A stretch of 45,604 bases of DNA from WQUF01 sp031549525 (GCA_031549525.1 JAVBPQ010000058.1:1-45604); one strand, 5' to 3'; numbered from the stretch's first letter, positions 32,762-42,199 are shown. Notes: a model not told the origin generated them from the letters alone. A program made the numbers and translations.

Positions 32762-33367
32762 TTATTGAGAGCTTATTATTTTTTCTCCTATAGTAATGAG
32801 GTCATCTGCATCATATGCACTTGTCAAAGTATAAAGCACATCACTTAATTTAAAAGTTAAGAGGCTATAATCTCCTTTTTCTATACCATAAACTTTCTTG
32901 TAAGAGAGATAAATTTCTTTAAGCCCTATACTATGAACCTCTTCATCAGTTTTTTGCGTTTCTAAAATTATCTTATTATTATTGCCTATAACATAGTATA
33001 TAGTTTTATCTATATCGTAATCAATATCGCTTACTGTAAAACCAAGAGGTAGCATTTTAGATAATTTTTCAATATCATATTCCCTATCCATGTGAATATT
33101 TGATATCTCATCAGGGCTAGTTAACTTTGAAGTATAATTTAAAACTCCAATTGTAATAAATAAAAGCACAAAACAGCTAACTAAAGAAGAAGCAATATAA
33201 TATATTTTCTTTTTTTCATTTTTAAGAGATTTTTTGACCTTAATATCAAGTAAAGAGGTGTCTTTTGCTTCTTTATTTAATTTTTCTAAAAGCTCCCTTA
33301 ATTCCTCTGCTTCTTTATCTATATAATCTTTTGCAATTACTTTAAAAATTTTATCATCATTCCTCAT
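32762..33367 (-). CDS. Anti-sigma factor, membrane-anchored with DUF4367-like outer domain
   Basis: A 201-residue protein with a cytoplasmic charged helical part (1-52), one membrane helix (about 54-75, IYYIASSLVSCFVLLFITIG) and an outer domain of about 120 residues resembling DUF4367 (SLLTFKLSDVLYTLTSAYDA near the end). This layout and the four-base overlap with the ECF sigma gene identify it as the partner anti-sigma protein. It should hold the sigma factor inactive until an envelope signal changes the outer domain. The secreted protein at 27899-28786 seems to share that outer domain. Confidence 0.85.
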   Translation of the reverse strand: MRNDDKIFKVIAKDYIDKEAEELRELLEKLNKEAKDTSLLDIKVKKSLKNEKKKIYYIASSLVSCFVLLFITIGVLNYTSKLTSPDEISNIHMDREYDIEKLSKMLPLGFTVSDIDYDIDKTIYYVIGNNNKIILETQKTDEEVHSIGLKEIYLSYKKVYGIEKGDYSLLTFKLSDVLYTLTSAYDADDLITIGEKIISSQ

Positions 33368-33897
33368 GGATAAATCACCTCTCCAATGAGTTTTGTAAGT
33401 TTTTTCTTTGCTCTAAACAATTTTATAGCAACATGGTTTTCGCTTAATTTTAACATCTTCCCTATCTCTTTATAAGAAAAATCATGTGCAAATTTCAATA
33501 TAAAGATAGATTTTGATTCTTCATCTAAATTATTCAAAAGCTTGTACATATCCTTTAAAGCCATATTTGATAAAACAGAATCCTCTAACTTAAAGCTATC
33601 TTCTAAAGTCTCAGGTATCTCATCATCAACATACTTCTTTTCTTTTAAAAGCAAATTTAAAGAGGTATTTTTTACTATAGTCACCAAAAATGATATAGTC
33701 ATATTAGAATCAGGATCCTCTATCTTATGCAAATTTTTATAAATTCTAACAAAAGCCTCACTTGCAGAATCTTCAGCAAGACAATAGTCATTTAATATTT
33801 CATAAGCTTTATAAATCAAAAGCCTTTTATATTTGTTATAGATATATTCAAACTTATTCTTATCATCTTCAGATTTAAAAGTTAAGAATATTATCAT
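33364..33897 (-). CDS. ECF-type RNA polymerase sigma factor
   Basis: A 177-residue sigma-70 family member with only regions 2 and 4. Region 2 contains EYIYNKYKRLLIYKAYEILND followed by AEDSASEAFVRIYKNL; region 4 contains LDEESKSIFILKFAHDFSYKEIGKMLKLSENHVAIKLFRAKKKL. GGAG lies eight bases before the ATG. It overlaps the anti-sigma start and so is cotranscribed. Its promoter looks sigma-A like rather than self-recognised, so autoregulation is not obvious. Confidence 0.92.
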   Translation of the reverse strand: MIIFLTFKSEDDKNKFEYIYNKYKRLLIYKAYEILNDYCLAEDSASEAFVRIYKNLHKIEDPDSNMTISFLVTIVKNTSLNLLLKEKKYVDDEIPETLEDSFKLEDSVLSNMALKDMYKLLNNLDEESKSIFILKFAHDFSYKEIGKMLKLSENHVAIKLFRAKKKLTKLIGEVIYP

Positions 33898-33948
33898 AGA
33901 AAATTCTCCTATTGCATTTCAATAAAGGTCCTGTTATTATCTATAACC

Positions 33949-33977
33949 AGTATAGCATCTAAAAAATTACTTATCAA
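33949..33977 (-). promoter_or_regulatory. Promoter of the sigma/anti-sigma operon
   Basis: On the minus strand TTGATA (plus 33972-33977) and TATACT (plus 33949-33954) are separated by 17 bases, a good sigma-A match about 50 bases upstream of the sigma gene start. Confidence 0.62.
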
Positions 33978-34025
33978 ACATCAAATTGTCATATTTATTT
34001 TATCATGGAAATTTAGGATTTAAGA

Positions 34026-34083
34026 TTGATTTTTATTAAAAAACCAAATATAATTTACTCTAAAGTAAGTTACTTGAAAGTAA
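34026..34083 (+). promoter_or_regulatory. Promoter with two tandem palindromic operators for the ATPase gene
   Basis: TTGATT (34026-34031) and TATAAT (34049-34054) with a 17-base spacer form a strong promoter. At the start site lie two palindromes: TTACT-CTAA-AGTAA (34055-34068) and TTACTT-GA-AAGTAA (34070-34083), centres 15 bases apart. This sequence type is familiar from winged-helix (HxlR-like) regulators; no such gene is in the window. The sites overlap the region where RNA polymerase begins, so repression is likely. Confidence 0.65.
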
Positions 34084-34108
34084 GTTATTGTTGTTTGGAG
34101 GTGAGAAT

Positions 34109-35509
34109 ATGTTCATTGGAAGAGAAAGAGAAATTTCTTATTTAAATGAATTGTATACACAAAATAAATTTCAACTCTTCATATTATATGGTCGTAGGCG
34201 TGTTGGTAAAACAACTCTTTTAAAGGAATTTTGCAAGGGCAAGGAAGCTATTTTTTATTCAGCAGAACAAAGCAATGAAAAAACAAATATTGAAAAATTT
34301 TCAAAAATAGTGTTTTCTCATTATGAAGAAACTACATTAGAACCATTTGCATCCTGGGAAAATGCCTTGAATTTCATAAATAACAAACAGACACAAAAAC
34401 CTTTAATCCTTGTGCTTGATGAGTTCCCTTATTTAGCAGATATCAATCCATCATTATTATCTATATTTCAACACTTAATAGACCATAAACTTAAAACTGG
34501 AAAGCTATTTATTGTGTTGTGTGGTAGCTATGTGGGATTTATGGAGAAAGAAGTTTTAGGTTCTAGGAGTCCTCTGTTTGGAAGACGAACCTCTCAACTT
34601 CATATGAGACCTTTTGATTACAAAACAAGTATTCGTTTTTTAAATGAATTTAGTCAAGAAGAAAAACTTATGTTTTACGGAGCTTTTGGTGGAACAGCGA
34701 TGTACCTTCAATATATACGCAAAGAAAAGTCTTTAAAGCAGAATATCATAGAACTATTTTTGACCCCTATTGGTTATTTATATGAAGAACCACTTCTACT
34801 TTTGAGGCAGGAAGTACAAGAACCTGGTATTTATTGCGCCATTATTGAAGCTATAGCAAATGGAGCATCTAAAATTAATGAAATTTCCACAAAAACAGGA
34901 GAAAATTCTGCTAAATGTTTGAAATATATTAGTGTGTTGCGAGAATTAGGAATTGTTTATAAAGAAGTCCCTTTTGGCGAAAAAGCTTCTTCGCGAAAAA
35001 CGCTGTATCAAATATCAGATTTAATGTTCCGTTTTTGGTATCGATATGTTTCACGCAATAAAACATTGCTTGAAACAGATGGACAGGAGGTCATATGGGA
35101 AAAGCGTATTGAACCTGATTATAGTAGTTATATGGGGCATGTGTTTGAAATTGTTTGCAGGGATTATCTTCTGTATCAAAACAGCAAAGGAAAATTGCCA
35201 ATATTATTTTCAGATATTGGTCGCTGGTGGGGAACAGATTCAAAAAAACGTGAGCAAGTAGAAATTGATTTAGTAGCAAAGGATAACAATGATTATATAT
35301 TTTGCGAATGCAAGTGGAGAAATGAACTTTTAGACCTTTCGGTTTTAAAGGATTTACATAACAAAGCTAATGTTTTCTGTGAGAAACGAAATCGCACAAT
35401 ATATATATTATTTTCAAAAAGTGGATTTTCAGAATCTATCATACAAGAGGCAAAAAAATCTGATAATATAATTCTAGTTACTTTAGATGAGATACTTAAT
35501 ATTTCATAG
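34109..35509 (+). CDS. AAA ATPase with C-terminal DUF234 nuclease-like domain
   Basis: A 466-residue protein of the archaeal-type ATPase/DUF234 family. Residues 1 to about 230 are the ATPase: Walker A GRRRVGKTT (28-36), Walker B ILVLDEFPYL (about 105-114). A winged-helix part follows (about 245-300). The C-terminal region has EIDLVA and ECKWRN, a D...ExK arrangement of the PD-(D/E)XK nuclease fold. Such proteins are widespread in anaerobes with unknown roles, possibly in defence or DNA handling. GGAGGTGAGAAT precedes ATG 34109; the longer frame from TTG 34088 is less likely. It stands alone behind a regulated promoter. Confidence 0.88.
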   Translation: MFIGREREISYLNELYTQNKFQLFILYGRRRVGKTTLLKEFCKGKEAIFYSAEQSNEKTNIEKFSKIVFSHYEETTLEPFASWENALNFINNKQTQKPLILVLDEFPYLADINPSLLSIFQHLIDHKLKTGKLFIVLCGSYVGFMEKEVLGSRSPLFGRRTSQLHMRPFDYKTSIRFLNEFSQEEKLMFYGAFGGTAMYLQYIRKEKSLKQNIIELFLTPIGYLYEEPLLLLRQEVQEPGIYCAIIEAIANGASKINEISTKTGENSAKCLKYISVLRELGIVYKEVPFGEKASSRKTLYQISDLMFRFWYRYVSRNKTLLETDGQEVIWEKRIEPDYSSYMGHVFEIVCRDYLLYQNSKGKLPILFSDIGRWWGTDSKKREQVEIDLVAKDNNDYIFCECKWRNELLDLSVLKDLHNKANVFCEKRNRTIYILFSKSGFSESIIQEAKKSDNIILVTLDEILNIS

Positions 35510-35583
35510 CATACCTTTATACTAAAGTACTTTTCCCTAAACAAGAGAAAAATTATTTTAAAAATAAAACTCATGTCTTAAAA

Positions 35584-35622
35584 AAGCAGTTCGACTGATA
35601 ATTTCATAAAGTCAAACTGCTT
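35584..35622 (-). terminator. Terminator after the LUD gene (minus strand)
   Basis: AAGCAGTTCGACT (35584-35596) pairs with AGTCAAACTGCTT (35610-35622) with one mismatch; on the minus strand a run of six T follows. It may also serve the plus-strand ATPase gene. Region 35510-35812 otherwise holds only a doubtful short frame (see next entry). Confidence 0.7.
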
Positions 35623-35654
35623 AATTTTAATCATCTAATAATATAGCATATAAT

Positions 35655-35747
35655 TCATGAAATAGAAATTCTCATATTTAACATTATCTTATTAACAGGC
35701 TCTTCTATTCCATCTTCTTTTAAGGCTCTATAACATGCATTTGCCAT
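35655..35747 (-). other. Doubtful 30-codon frame, possible gene fragment
   Basis: An open frame reads MANACYRALKEDGIEEPVNK and ten more residues before a stop. The composition looks protein-like, but there is no ribosome site and a stop lies just upstream. It could be the end of a degraded gene after the LUD gene. I do not recognise a family. Confidence 0.25.
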
Positions 35748-35812
35748 AACATGTCAAAAAGTGTACCATCAAAATGCCAAAAAATATGTTTAAACATTTA
35801 ATTTTCTTCTAT

Positions 35813-36427
35813 CTAAAATCCTGCTTCTTCATTTACAACAATAATGGTCATTCTATCTTTTATATGCTGACCTTCAATTATTGATAGAACATTACACACC
35901 CTTTCAGAAGATACACAATCTACACATCTACCGATTTCAACACAAGGAGGATTATAGCCTGCTCTCTTTGCATTTTTAGGGCTTGCAATATTCTTTGCTC
36001 TTAGTATAGCCTCTTGTTTAGTTTTAGTTATCTTGTTTATACCAACTATAATTATTACTTTGTCAGGACCATAAATCATTGCGGCAACTCTATTGCCACT
36101 GTGATCAATGTTAACAACTCTTCCATCCTCAGAAACTGCATTTGCACTTGAAATATAATAATCAGTTAAAAGTGCTCTTTTCTTTAATATTTTAACTTCG
36201 TCCTTATTTTTTCCAAGCTCTTTGTCAAAAACAGTATTTCCTCGTTCTTTCAATAATTCTGTTATATTCATACCCTGCAAAGTCTGAGAATGACCTATTC
36301 CAACTTCAGCAAATGTTGGAATTGTTTGAAGGATATACTCTTTAACCTCATTAAATGTTTCAAAATATAAAACAGTTATATTTCTCTTTGCAAAATTATC
36401 TTTCAATTTTATAAAATCAAATTTCAT
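35813..36427 (-). CDS. LUD domain protein (LutC/YkgG-like)
   Basis: A 204-residue protein of the LUD (lactate utilisation, formerly DUF162) family. Motifs are EVGIGHSQTLQGMNI, DYYISSANAVSEDGRVVNIDHSGNRVAAMIYGPDKVIIIVG, typical of the family core. A Cys-rich tail (CVEIGRCVDCVSSERVC) could bind a metal or cluster. In LutABC operons such proteins aid lactate oxidation, but no LutA or LutB is here, so the role is open. I start at ATG 36427 after TGGGGGAAATTTA; the longer frame has no ribosome site. It follows the KimA-like gene with a hairpin between. Confidence 0.85.
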   Translation of the reverse strand: MKFDFIKLKDNFAKRNITVLYFETFNEVKEYILQTIPTFAEVGIGHSQTLQGMNITELLKERGNTVFDKELGKNKDEVKILKKRALLTDYYISSANAVSEDGRVVNIDHSGNRVAAMIYGPDKVIIIVGINKITKTKQEAILRAKNIASPKNAKRAGYNPPCVEIGRCVDCVSSERVCNVLSIIEGQHIKDRMTIIVVNEEAGF

Positions 36428-36446
36428 TAAATTTCCCCCAATATTT

Positions 36447-36480
36447 AACCACCATGCCATTATTTTAACACATGGTGGTT
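36447..36480. terminator. Hairpin between the KimA-like and LUD genes
   Basis: AACCACCATG (36447-36456) pairs with CATGGTGGTT (36471-36480), a 10-bp stem. The T-rich side faces the plus strand, so its value as terminator for the minus-strand KimA-like gene is uncertain. Confidence 0.45.
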
Positions 36481-36495
36481 TTATAATATATTAAC

Positions 36496-38364
36496 TTAAA
36501 TCCTATTGATATCATAAATATAAGGAACCAACACTGTAACTATATTCTTGTGATGGCTCAATTTATTCTCAATAAAAAACGTGGTCTGATTGTGGTAAAT
36601 TGCATCTCTTAATTTGTTCCCAACAAACTTAGTCAATACTACAGTGAGGTTTTCTTTCTTGTTAAGTTTACTCTCACGTTCTGTCATATAGGTTTCAAGA
36701 GGTGGTAAAATATCTCTAAAGGGAGCTTCTATAATAGTAATTGGTATATCTATTTTCAAATCATTCCATTTATTTTGAAGCTTATCTGCACTCTCTTTTG
36801 AAGTAGAAATGTGCAATGCTGTTACATTACTTGACATTTGTTTTGCATAATCTAATGTTTTAAGCGCAGCCTTACTCATAGTGTGTATGAGTACGATACA
36901 TGGCATGTTATTTTGGCTAGTGCTTTTCGTATATTTATAATCATAATTCTCTGACGTGATTTCCTTTGCAAACTTATTATAATGCCTATAGGTTGATGCC
37001 ATAAAAAACATTATAAGAGGTATTGCTATAACTAACATCCAAGCTCCATGGCTAAACTTTGTTATAAATACTACTACAGTCCCTACCAATGTAACAAGTG
37101 CTCCGAAACCATTTATTAGAGACTTATACTGCCATCCTTTTTCTTTTATTTTTAACCATTTTACAAACATTCCTGCTTGTGATATTGTAAATGATACAAA
37201 AACGCCCACAGAATAAAAAGGTATCAATCTATGTGTATCTGCTTTAAAGACAATCAATAAAGCACTTGCTACAATTAGTATAAATAATATACCATTTGAA
37301 AAGCTAAGTTTTGTTCCTCTTTGAGAAAACTGATGAGGCATATATCTGTCATGTGCTAGTATGGAAAGTAAAATTGGAAGACCATTATATGCTGTATTTG
37401 CGGCTAGCAACAATATCAATGATGTTGTAAATTGGATTAAATAAAACATTATACCATGACCAAACACCGCGTTTGCCATTTGCGACATAACTGTAACATT
37501 AGGAATAGATATTACTTTTAACGTGCTTGCAAGAAAGCTTGTTCCACCAAAAATAAATACTATTATACCTCCAAGCATAAATAAAACATGCTTTGCTGTC
37601 TTCTGAGAAGGCTCTTTAAAATTTGGTATAGCATTGCTCACGGCTTCTACTCCTGTCAAAGCTGAACATCCTGATGAAAAAGCTCTTAAAAATAGCATAA
37701 GTGTTATACCTTGCAATACATCACTTGGTATAATATTTGTAAGCTGAGATGATGTATAAGAAATGGGAGTCATTGAGCCTGTCATGATTTTCACAAAACC
37801 TGTAACTATTAAAATAATCATTGAAAATATAAAAGCATAAGTAGGAATTCCAAATATCTTTGAGGATTCAGTTACACCTCTTAAATTTACTATGGTTATG
37901 AGTGCTATGGATATAATTGAAATTATAACATTATAATTATCAAGCATTGGAAATGCAGCTATAATTGCAGCAGTGGAAGATGAAATACTAACTGCTACAG
38001 TCATAATATAATCAATTATCAAACATGCCGCTGCAAGGAGTGAAGGTGTATTGCCAAAGTTCTCCTTAGATACTATATAGGAGCCTCCTCCATTTGGATA
38101 GTGATTTATTATCTGCGAGTAAGAAAATACCAACATAAGAAGCAATAAAATAATAGGTATACTAACCATACCTACATAGTTTACTGCAAGAAGTCCTATA
38201 GCAGGAATTAAGGCCATTAAAATTTCTTCAACAGCATATGCTACAGAAGAAACAGCATCACTCGCCATGATAGGAAGTCCCCAAAGCCTTGATAACTTTT
38301 CTTCTCCTAATTGATCATTAGCTAAAGCTTTGCCTAGCAATATACTTTTTACATTTATTTTCAA
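36496..38364 (-). CDS. KimA-like potassium uptake transporter (APC superfamily)
   Basis: A 622-residue membrane protein close in length to Bacillus subtilis KimA (about 607). It has 12 hydrophobic segments with the APC core (LPIMASDAVSSVAYAVEEILMA and YPNGGGSYIVSKENFG at the start, SSGCSALTGVEAVSNAIPNFKEP in the middle) and a cytoplasmic C-terminal domain of about 150 residues resembling a USP-type fold. It should bring in potassium with protons. In many Firmicutes a c-di-AMP riboswitch precedes this gene; I do not find its conserved parts here. The start is TTG 38364, eight bases after GGAGATG. Confidence 0.87.
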   Translation of the reverse strand: MKINVKSILLGKALANDQLGEEKLSRLWGLPIMASDAVSSVAYAVEEILMALIPAIGLLAVNYVGMVSIPIILLLLMLVFSYSQIINHYPNGGGSYIVSKENFGNTPSLLAAACLIIDYIMTVAVSISSSTAAIIAAFPMLDNYNVIISIISIALITIVNLRGVTESSKIFGIPTYAFIFSMIILIVTGFVKIMTGSMTPISYTSSQLTNIIPSDVLQGITLMLFLRAFSSGCSALTGVEAVSNAIPNFKEPSQKTAKHVLFMLGGIIVFIFGGTSFLASTLKVISIPNVTVMSQMANAVFGHGIMFYLIQFTTSLILLLAANTAYNGLPILLSILAHDRYMPHQFSQRGTKLSFSNGILFILIVASALLIVFKADTHRLIPFYSVGVFVSFTISQAGMFVKWLKIKEKGWQYKSLINGFGALVTLVGTVVVFITKFSHGAWMLVIAIPLIMFFMASTYRHYNKFAKEITSENYDYKYTKSTSQNNMPCIVLIHTMSKAALKTLDYAKQMSSNVTALHISTSKESADKLQNKWNDLKIDIPITIIEAPFRDILPPLETYMTERESKLNKKENLTVVLTKFVGNKLRDAIYHNQTTFFIENKLSHHKNIVTVLVPYIYDINRI

Positions 38365-38471
38365 AATATCATCTCCACATTATAATAAACATAATTTTTT
38401 ATTTGATATGTCCAAAAGTTAAAATATTATAAAATAAAATATAGTATATATCTTTTCTTATTAAGGGTCAA

Positions 38472-38546
38472 TTATGTAAAAGAACCGTTATTTGTGATAT
38501 TCTCTAAGCTGTAGTGTTTCAAACAATATTTAATTGTTCTACGCAT
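38472..38546 (-). other. 24-codon frame upstream of the KimA-like gene, possible leader peptide
   Basis: An ATG preceded by AGAAAGGA opens MRRTIKYCLKHYSLENITNN and four more residues, ending 107 bases before the transporter. The ribosome site is good, but nothing else supports it. The remaining bases of 38365-38670 hold a terminator and otherwise nothing I recognise. Confidence 0.25.
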
Positions 38547-38627
38547 TTATACATCCTTTCTCTTTAAAAATTGCGCTTTTTCATCATCATAATAGAATTT
38601 GTTTAAAATATAACAAAAAATTAGTAG

Positions 38628-38657
38628 AGCAGTTTAGCTTTTTAAAACTAAACTGCT
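38628..38657 (-). terminator. Terminator of the MoxR/DUF5682/VWA operon
   Basis: AGCAGTTTAG (38628-38637) and CTAAACTGCT (38648-38657) form a perfect 10-bp stem; on the minus strand a T-rich tract follows. It lies 13 bases after the VWA gene. Confidence 0.82.
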
Positions 38658-38670
38658 TTACTTTTTTACT

Positions 38671-39846
38671 TTATTTCTTAGATTGAGAAATCCTCTTGCT
38701 AAGTTCCATGAGATTAAATCCTTTTAAAGCTCCTTCAATAAGTTCTGGCAAACGATCTGGAGTGCATCCAAAGGATGGTATCCCAATATTTGCAATCTTT
38801 TTTGCAAGTCTCTCATCATAGGAAGGTATCCCTCTATCAGATAATGCTACGAGGACAAGTACCTTTACACCAGATTCATAAAGTGCAGTTAATTTTTTAA
38901 TAAGCCCAGCTTCAACCCCACCTTCATACAAATCTGATATTAAGATAAATAAAGTTTTAGCAGGCTCCTTTACAAACTGAGAACAATATTCTACAGATTT
39001 ATTTATATCTGTTCCTCCGCCTAATTGAATTCCAAACAGCATATCAACTGGATCATTATGGCAAGCTTCAGTTAAATCTACCACATTTGTATCAAAGACC
39101 ACAACCTTTGTATCAAGAGCTGGCATAGAAGCAAATATACAGCTCATCACAGATGAATATATTATCGAATCTGCCATAGAACCACTTTGATCGATATCTA
39201 AAATAACTGTCCATTGATTTGTCTTATTTGTCCTCTCAAAAAAATAAAATCTCTCTGGTATTACTTTTTTTCTATCCTTATCATAATTTTTTAAATTTTT
39301 TTCAATAGTCCTTTTCCAATCTGTTCCAGGTAAGCTAGGTATTGGTGTGTGATTTTTTTTATGAATAGCTCCTGCAACAGCCCGTTTTACATCCTGCTGA
39401 AGCCTGTTCATTATATCATCCACTACTTGCTTTATGAGTTTTCTTGCAGATTCCTTTGCATTATCTGGAATCTGTCCCTTTAAAGACATAAGGGTTCCTA
39501 CCATAGAAATATCAGGCTTTATATTTTTTAGCGTCTCAGGTTCAAGTAAAAGCTGCTTAAGACCTTTTCTTTCAATTGCATCTGATTGAATTACAGACAC
39601 CACATCCTCTGGAAAACACTCCCTTATGTCAGTGAGCCACTTTGCAAGATTAGGAGCAGAAGATCCAAGCCCAGCGGACTTTTTTCCTCCTTTTGATGAT
39701 GTCGTTTCATCATAGATTGCAGCAAGCGCATTATCCATGATAGCTCCCCTATCATCTAATTTAAATCCTTCTCCCATACCGCCAAATTTATCTTGAACGG
39801 ATGGGCCTAAAATCAATCTCCATCTTTTAATCTTCTCATTCATCAT
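38671..39846 (-). CDS. VWA domain protein of a MoxR-DUF5682-VWA system
   Basis: A 391-residue protein. Residues about 1-205 are helical with a basic middle; a von Willebrand A domain follows. Its metal site is complete: DIDQSGSM (217-224, the D-x-S-x-S residues Asp219, Ser221, Ser223) and GGGTDI (Thr279). The start overlaps the DUF5682 stop by four bases (ATGA). VWA proteins partner with MoxR ATPases, which remodel or load them with help from the bound metal. It is the last gene of the three-gene operon and probably the effector or substrate adaptor. Confidence 0.9.
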   Translation of the reverse strand: MMNEKIKRWRLILGPSVQDKFGGMGEGFKLDDRGAIMDNALAAIYDETTSSKGGKKSAGLGSSAPNLAKWLTDIRECFPEDVVSVIQSDAIERKGLKQLLLEPETLKNIKPDISMVGTLMSLKGQIPDNAKESARKLIKQVVDDIMNRLQQDVKRAVAGAIHKKNHTPIPSLPGTDWKRTIEKNLKNYDKDRKKVIPERFYFFERTNKTNQWTVILDIDQSGSMADSIIYSSVMSCIFASMPALDTKVVVFDTNVVDLTEACHNDPVDMLFGIQLGGGTDINKSVEYCSQFVKEPAKTLFILISDLYEGGVEAGLIKKLTALYESGVKVLVLVALSDRGIPSYDERLAKKIANIGIPSFGCTPDRLPELIEGALKGFNLMELSKRISQSKK

Positions 39847-42185
39847 ATTAAATCACCAAAATCAAAATCATTTAATTCATTCAATGTATTTTCTTCTTCC
39901 TCTGAGAGATCCTTTTGAATAAGCTCAGAGATATCCAAAGAATTCATTCCCCAAAGCTCTCCTAAAAGCTCTGCAAGGTTATTTTTCTGTGCTGGTTCAA
40001 AGCTTGAAAAAGCTCTCCTTAAGAACACAACACTCCTATAAAAGTCTTCTTCATCTAAATCAGAAATGTACTTATCAAGCTCTTCCCATAGATAAACCCT
40101 AGATAAAAGAGCATATCTATTTCTCATAGATAAACCTTCAAACCACCCTGCCCCGATTTCTACAGGGGTAGCCTTAGATAATCTCCTTGATATCTCACTT
40201 GCACATTCATCTTCCTCTATCTCGTTTCTCTCTATTAAAATTGAAAAAGCAAGACCAGATAATTTTGCATTTCTATCATCTCGTTTTGCAAGTTCCTTAA
40301 GGGAAGAGAGCCAAATTGCATCATCCACTAAGTCAAACTGCTCATCTGAAATCTTATGCATAGCATTTATAGCTTCCATATGTTCTTTTACAACGCTATC
40401 TGCACAAGTAGCTGCATCGATAAGCAAAAGAGCTGCTCTTAAAAATAACTGCTTTAAGAGAGGATTTAAACATGTAGTATCTACTTGCCTTATATCCCCA
40501 TATTTTATTAATATAGATAATTCACGGGCTGAGAGGACAATGTCTACAAAACTTCCTGAATCTACTGCCATTTTTTGAAGGGATTTTAGTGCATCATTTA
40601 ACGATTCCATAAGCTTGCACTCATAAGCAACCCTTATATATTTTGCAGAAGATAACACATCTTTTGTATCATAAAGCTTTTCTTTTAAGACATAGGATGC
40701 TGCAAGCTCAATGGTCTCGCCTTTTAAATTAGATTCTACAATCTCTATTTCAACTTCAGGGCTCCACCTTAGATGCCATTTCTCAGCCCATGTTGCTCCT
40801 TCTTGATTTATAGGTACAAATTTAGCAAAATTTATATTTAAGAGCTTAAGCCTATAAAAGAATGTGGATCTCTCTAAATCTAAAAAGGCAGCATCTTTAC
40901 TCTTAACTCTCCTGTTTTCTCTTAAATCTAAATCTAATTCCTGCAAAGTTATGGTCTTATATTTATCAAGCTTAAGCTTCTTAAGCTCACGAGCCATATC
41001 ATCTTGTACAGGAGTTTTGCTCACACCCTCTGGAAGATATCCTATATCTGTCCCTATATCTATCCTTGCAAATCCTTCTGCAACAGAAGATAATTCCCCA
41101 TGACCCATGCAGGCGACAGAAGCATCGTGTAAATCCTTTAATGTAGGCATAAAGCCTCCATGCAAAGAAGCAAGAGAATTTGCAAGGCGCACACTCTCTA
41201 TTACATTTGCAGTGGATGTTATATTCCCACTCTCCCTCATGAATTTTCCCATAAGCGATAGATATCGATAAGGAAGATCTTCTATATTACCTTCTTCCAT
41301 ACACCTATACATCATATCAAAGTAAGCTGGAGCAAGATTTCCTGCACCATACCCTGAGCGACTTGACAATCTATAATTTGAATAGGGCATAAGTGTCAAC
41401 CTTGTCTTTACGCTTGGGATCTTATTAAATTCATCTTCTTTCATAGATAAAAGAGAGCTTTTTAAACCTAAGACATGATAAGCGCCGCATAGAATCACAA
41501 TCTCATCCTGTTTAAAGCCATCCTCCACTGCCTTTTCAATTTGGCTCTTCATATAGCTTTCTCTCAAGTAATTATATGCAAAAGAAACTGGCAGAGCCTC
41601 TTCTTCTAATCTACAAACCATCTCCCTTACAATACCAGATTCCTTTGATACAGCTTTTAAATAGCTATCTTTATTTAAATTATGTTCAAAGGTCCTCTCC
41701 CAATAGCTCTCATAATCCTCTTCTCCTGAATTTTTTGCTATATTTTTATAAATATCATTATGGTATCTATAATAAGATTGTTGCTTTTTAAACCTTTCAT
41801 TTTCTAAATGACCGTCCTTTTCTTCTTCATCTTCTCGTTTAGAGTGCAAAAAAAGCGATTTATCAGAAGGAAGGTCCATAAATCTAACTTCTACATTGTT
41901 ATTTTGAGCCCATTTTATTGCTCTATATTCTGGAGAGTAATCTGCAAAAGGGTATAGTATAGTATTTACAGGAACTTCCTCAGTATATGCTAAAATTGCA
42001 ATAGGCAATTTTATCTCATCATTTTTTAAAAAATGAAGCAAATCAGTGGCATCTTTTGGTCCTTCTATTAAGACGCACTTTGGTTTTCTTTCATCTAGGT
42101 ATTTTAGCACATGATAGGCCCCTGCAGGAGATAGATGCCTTATTCCAAAGATAAAAAGTTTTTCAAAATCAATATTGCTTTTCAT
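39843..42185 (-). CDS. DUF5682 family protein of a MoxR-VWA system
   Basis: A 780-residue cytoplasmic protein. The N-terminus FIFGIRHLSPAGAYHVLKYL (11-30) with CVLIEGPKDATDLL (37-50) and later VRFMDLPSD is the DUF5682 pattern; its core resembles the ChaN/EreA/TIKI hydrolase group with a conserved histidine and glutamate, so a hydrolytic activity is possible. The remaining 500 residues are mainly helical, perhaps a scaffold. It sits between the MoxR gene (14 bases) and the VWA gene (overlap). From known associations, these three genes form one NTP-dependent system, often suggested to work in conflict or stress; its target is unknown. Confidence 0.85.
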   Translation of the reverse strand: MKSNIDFEKLFIFGIRHLSPAGAYHVLKYLDERKPKCVLIEGPKDATDLLHFLKNDEIKLPIAILAYTEEVPVNTILYPFADYSPEYRAIKWAQNNNVEVRFMDLPSDKSLFLHSKREDEEEKDGHLENERFKKQQSYYRYHNDIYKNIAKNSGEEDYESYWERTFEHNLNKDSYLKAVSKESGIVREMVCRLEEEALPVSFAYNYLRESYMKSQIEKAVEDGFKQDEIVILCGAYHVLGLKSSLLSMKEDEFNKIPSVKTRLTLMPYSNYRLSSRSGYGAGNLAPAYFDMMYRCMEEGNIEDLPYRYLSLMGKFMRESGNITSTANVIESVRLANSLASLHGGFMPTLKDLHDASVACMGHGELSSVAEGFARIDIGTDIGYLPEGVSKTPVQDDMARELKKLKLDKYKTITLQELDLDLRENRRVKSKDAAFLDLERSTFFYRLKLLNINFAKFVPINQEGATWAEKWHLRWSPEVEIEIVESNLKGETIELAASYVLKEKLYDTKDVLSSAKYIRVAYECKLMESLNDALKSLQKMAVDSGSFVDIVLSARELSILIKYGDIRQVDTTCLNPLLKQLFLRAALLLIDAATCADSVVKEHMEAINAMHKISDEQFDLVDDAIWLSSLKELAKRDDRNAKLSGLAFSILIERNEIEEDECASEISRRLSKATPVEIGAGWFEGLSMRNRYALLSRVYLWEELDKYISDLDEEDFYRSVVFLRRAFSSFEPAQKNNLAELLGELWGMNSLDISELIQKDLSEEEENTLNELNDFDFGDLI

Positions 42186-42199
42186 ATTTCACCAATAAC

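Noticed and set aside
38365..38670. c-di-AMP (ydaO) riboswitch before the KimA-like gene
   Set aside because: I looked for its conserved stretches on the minus strand and did not find them.
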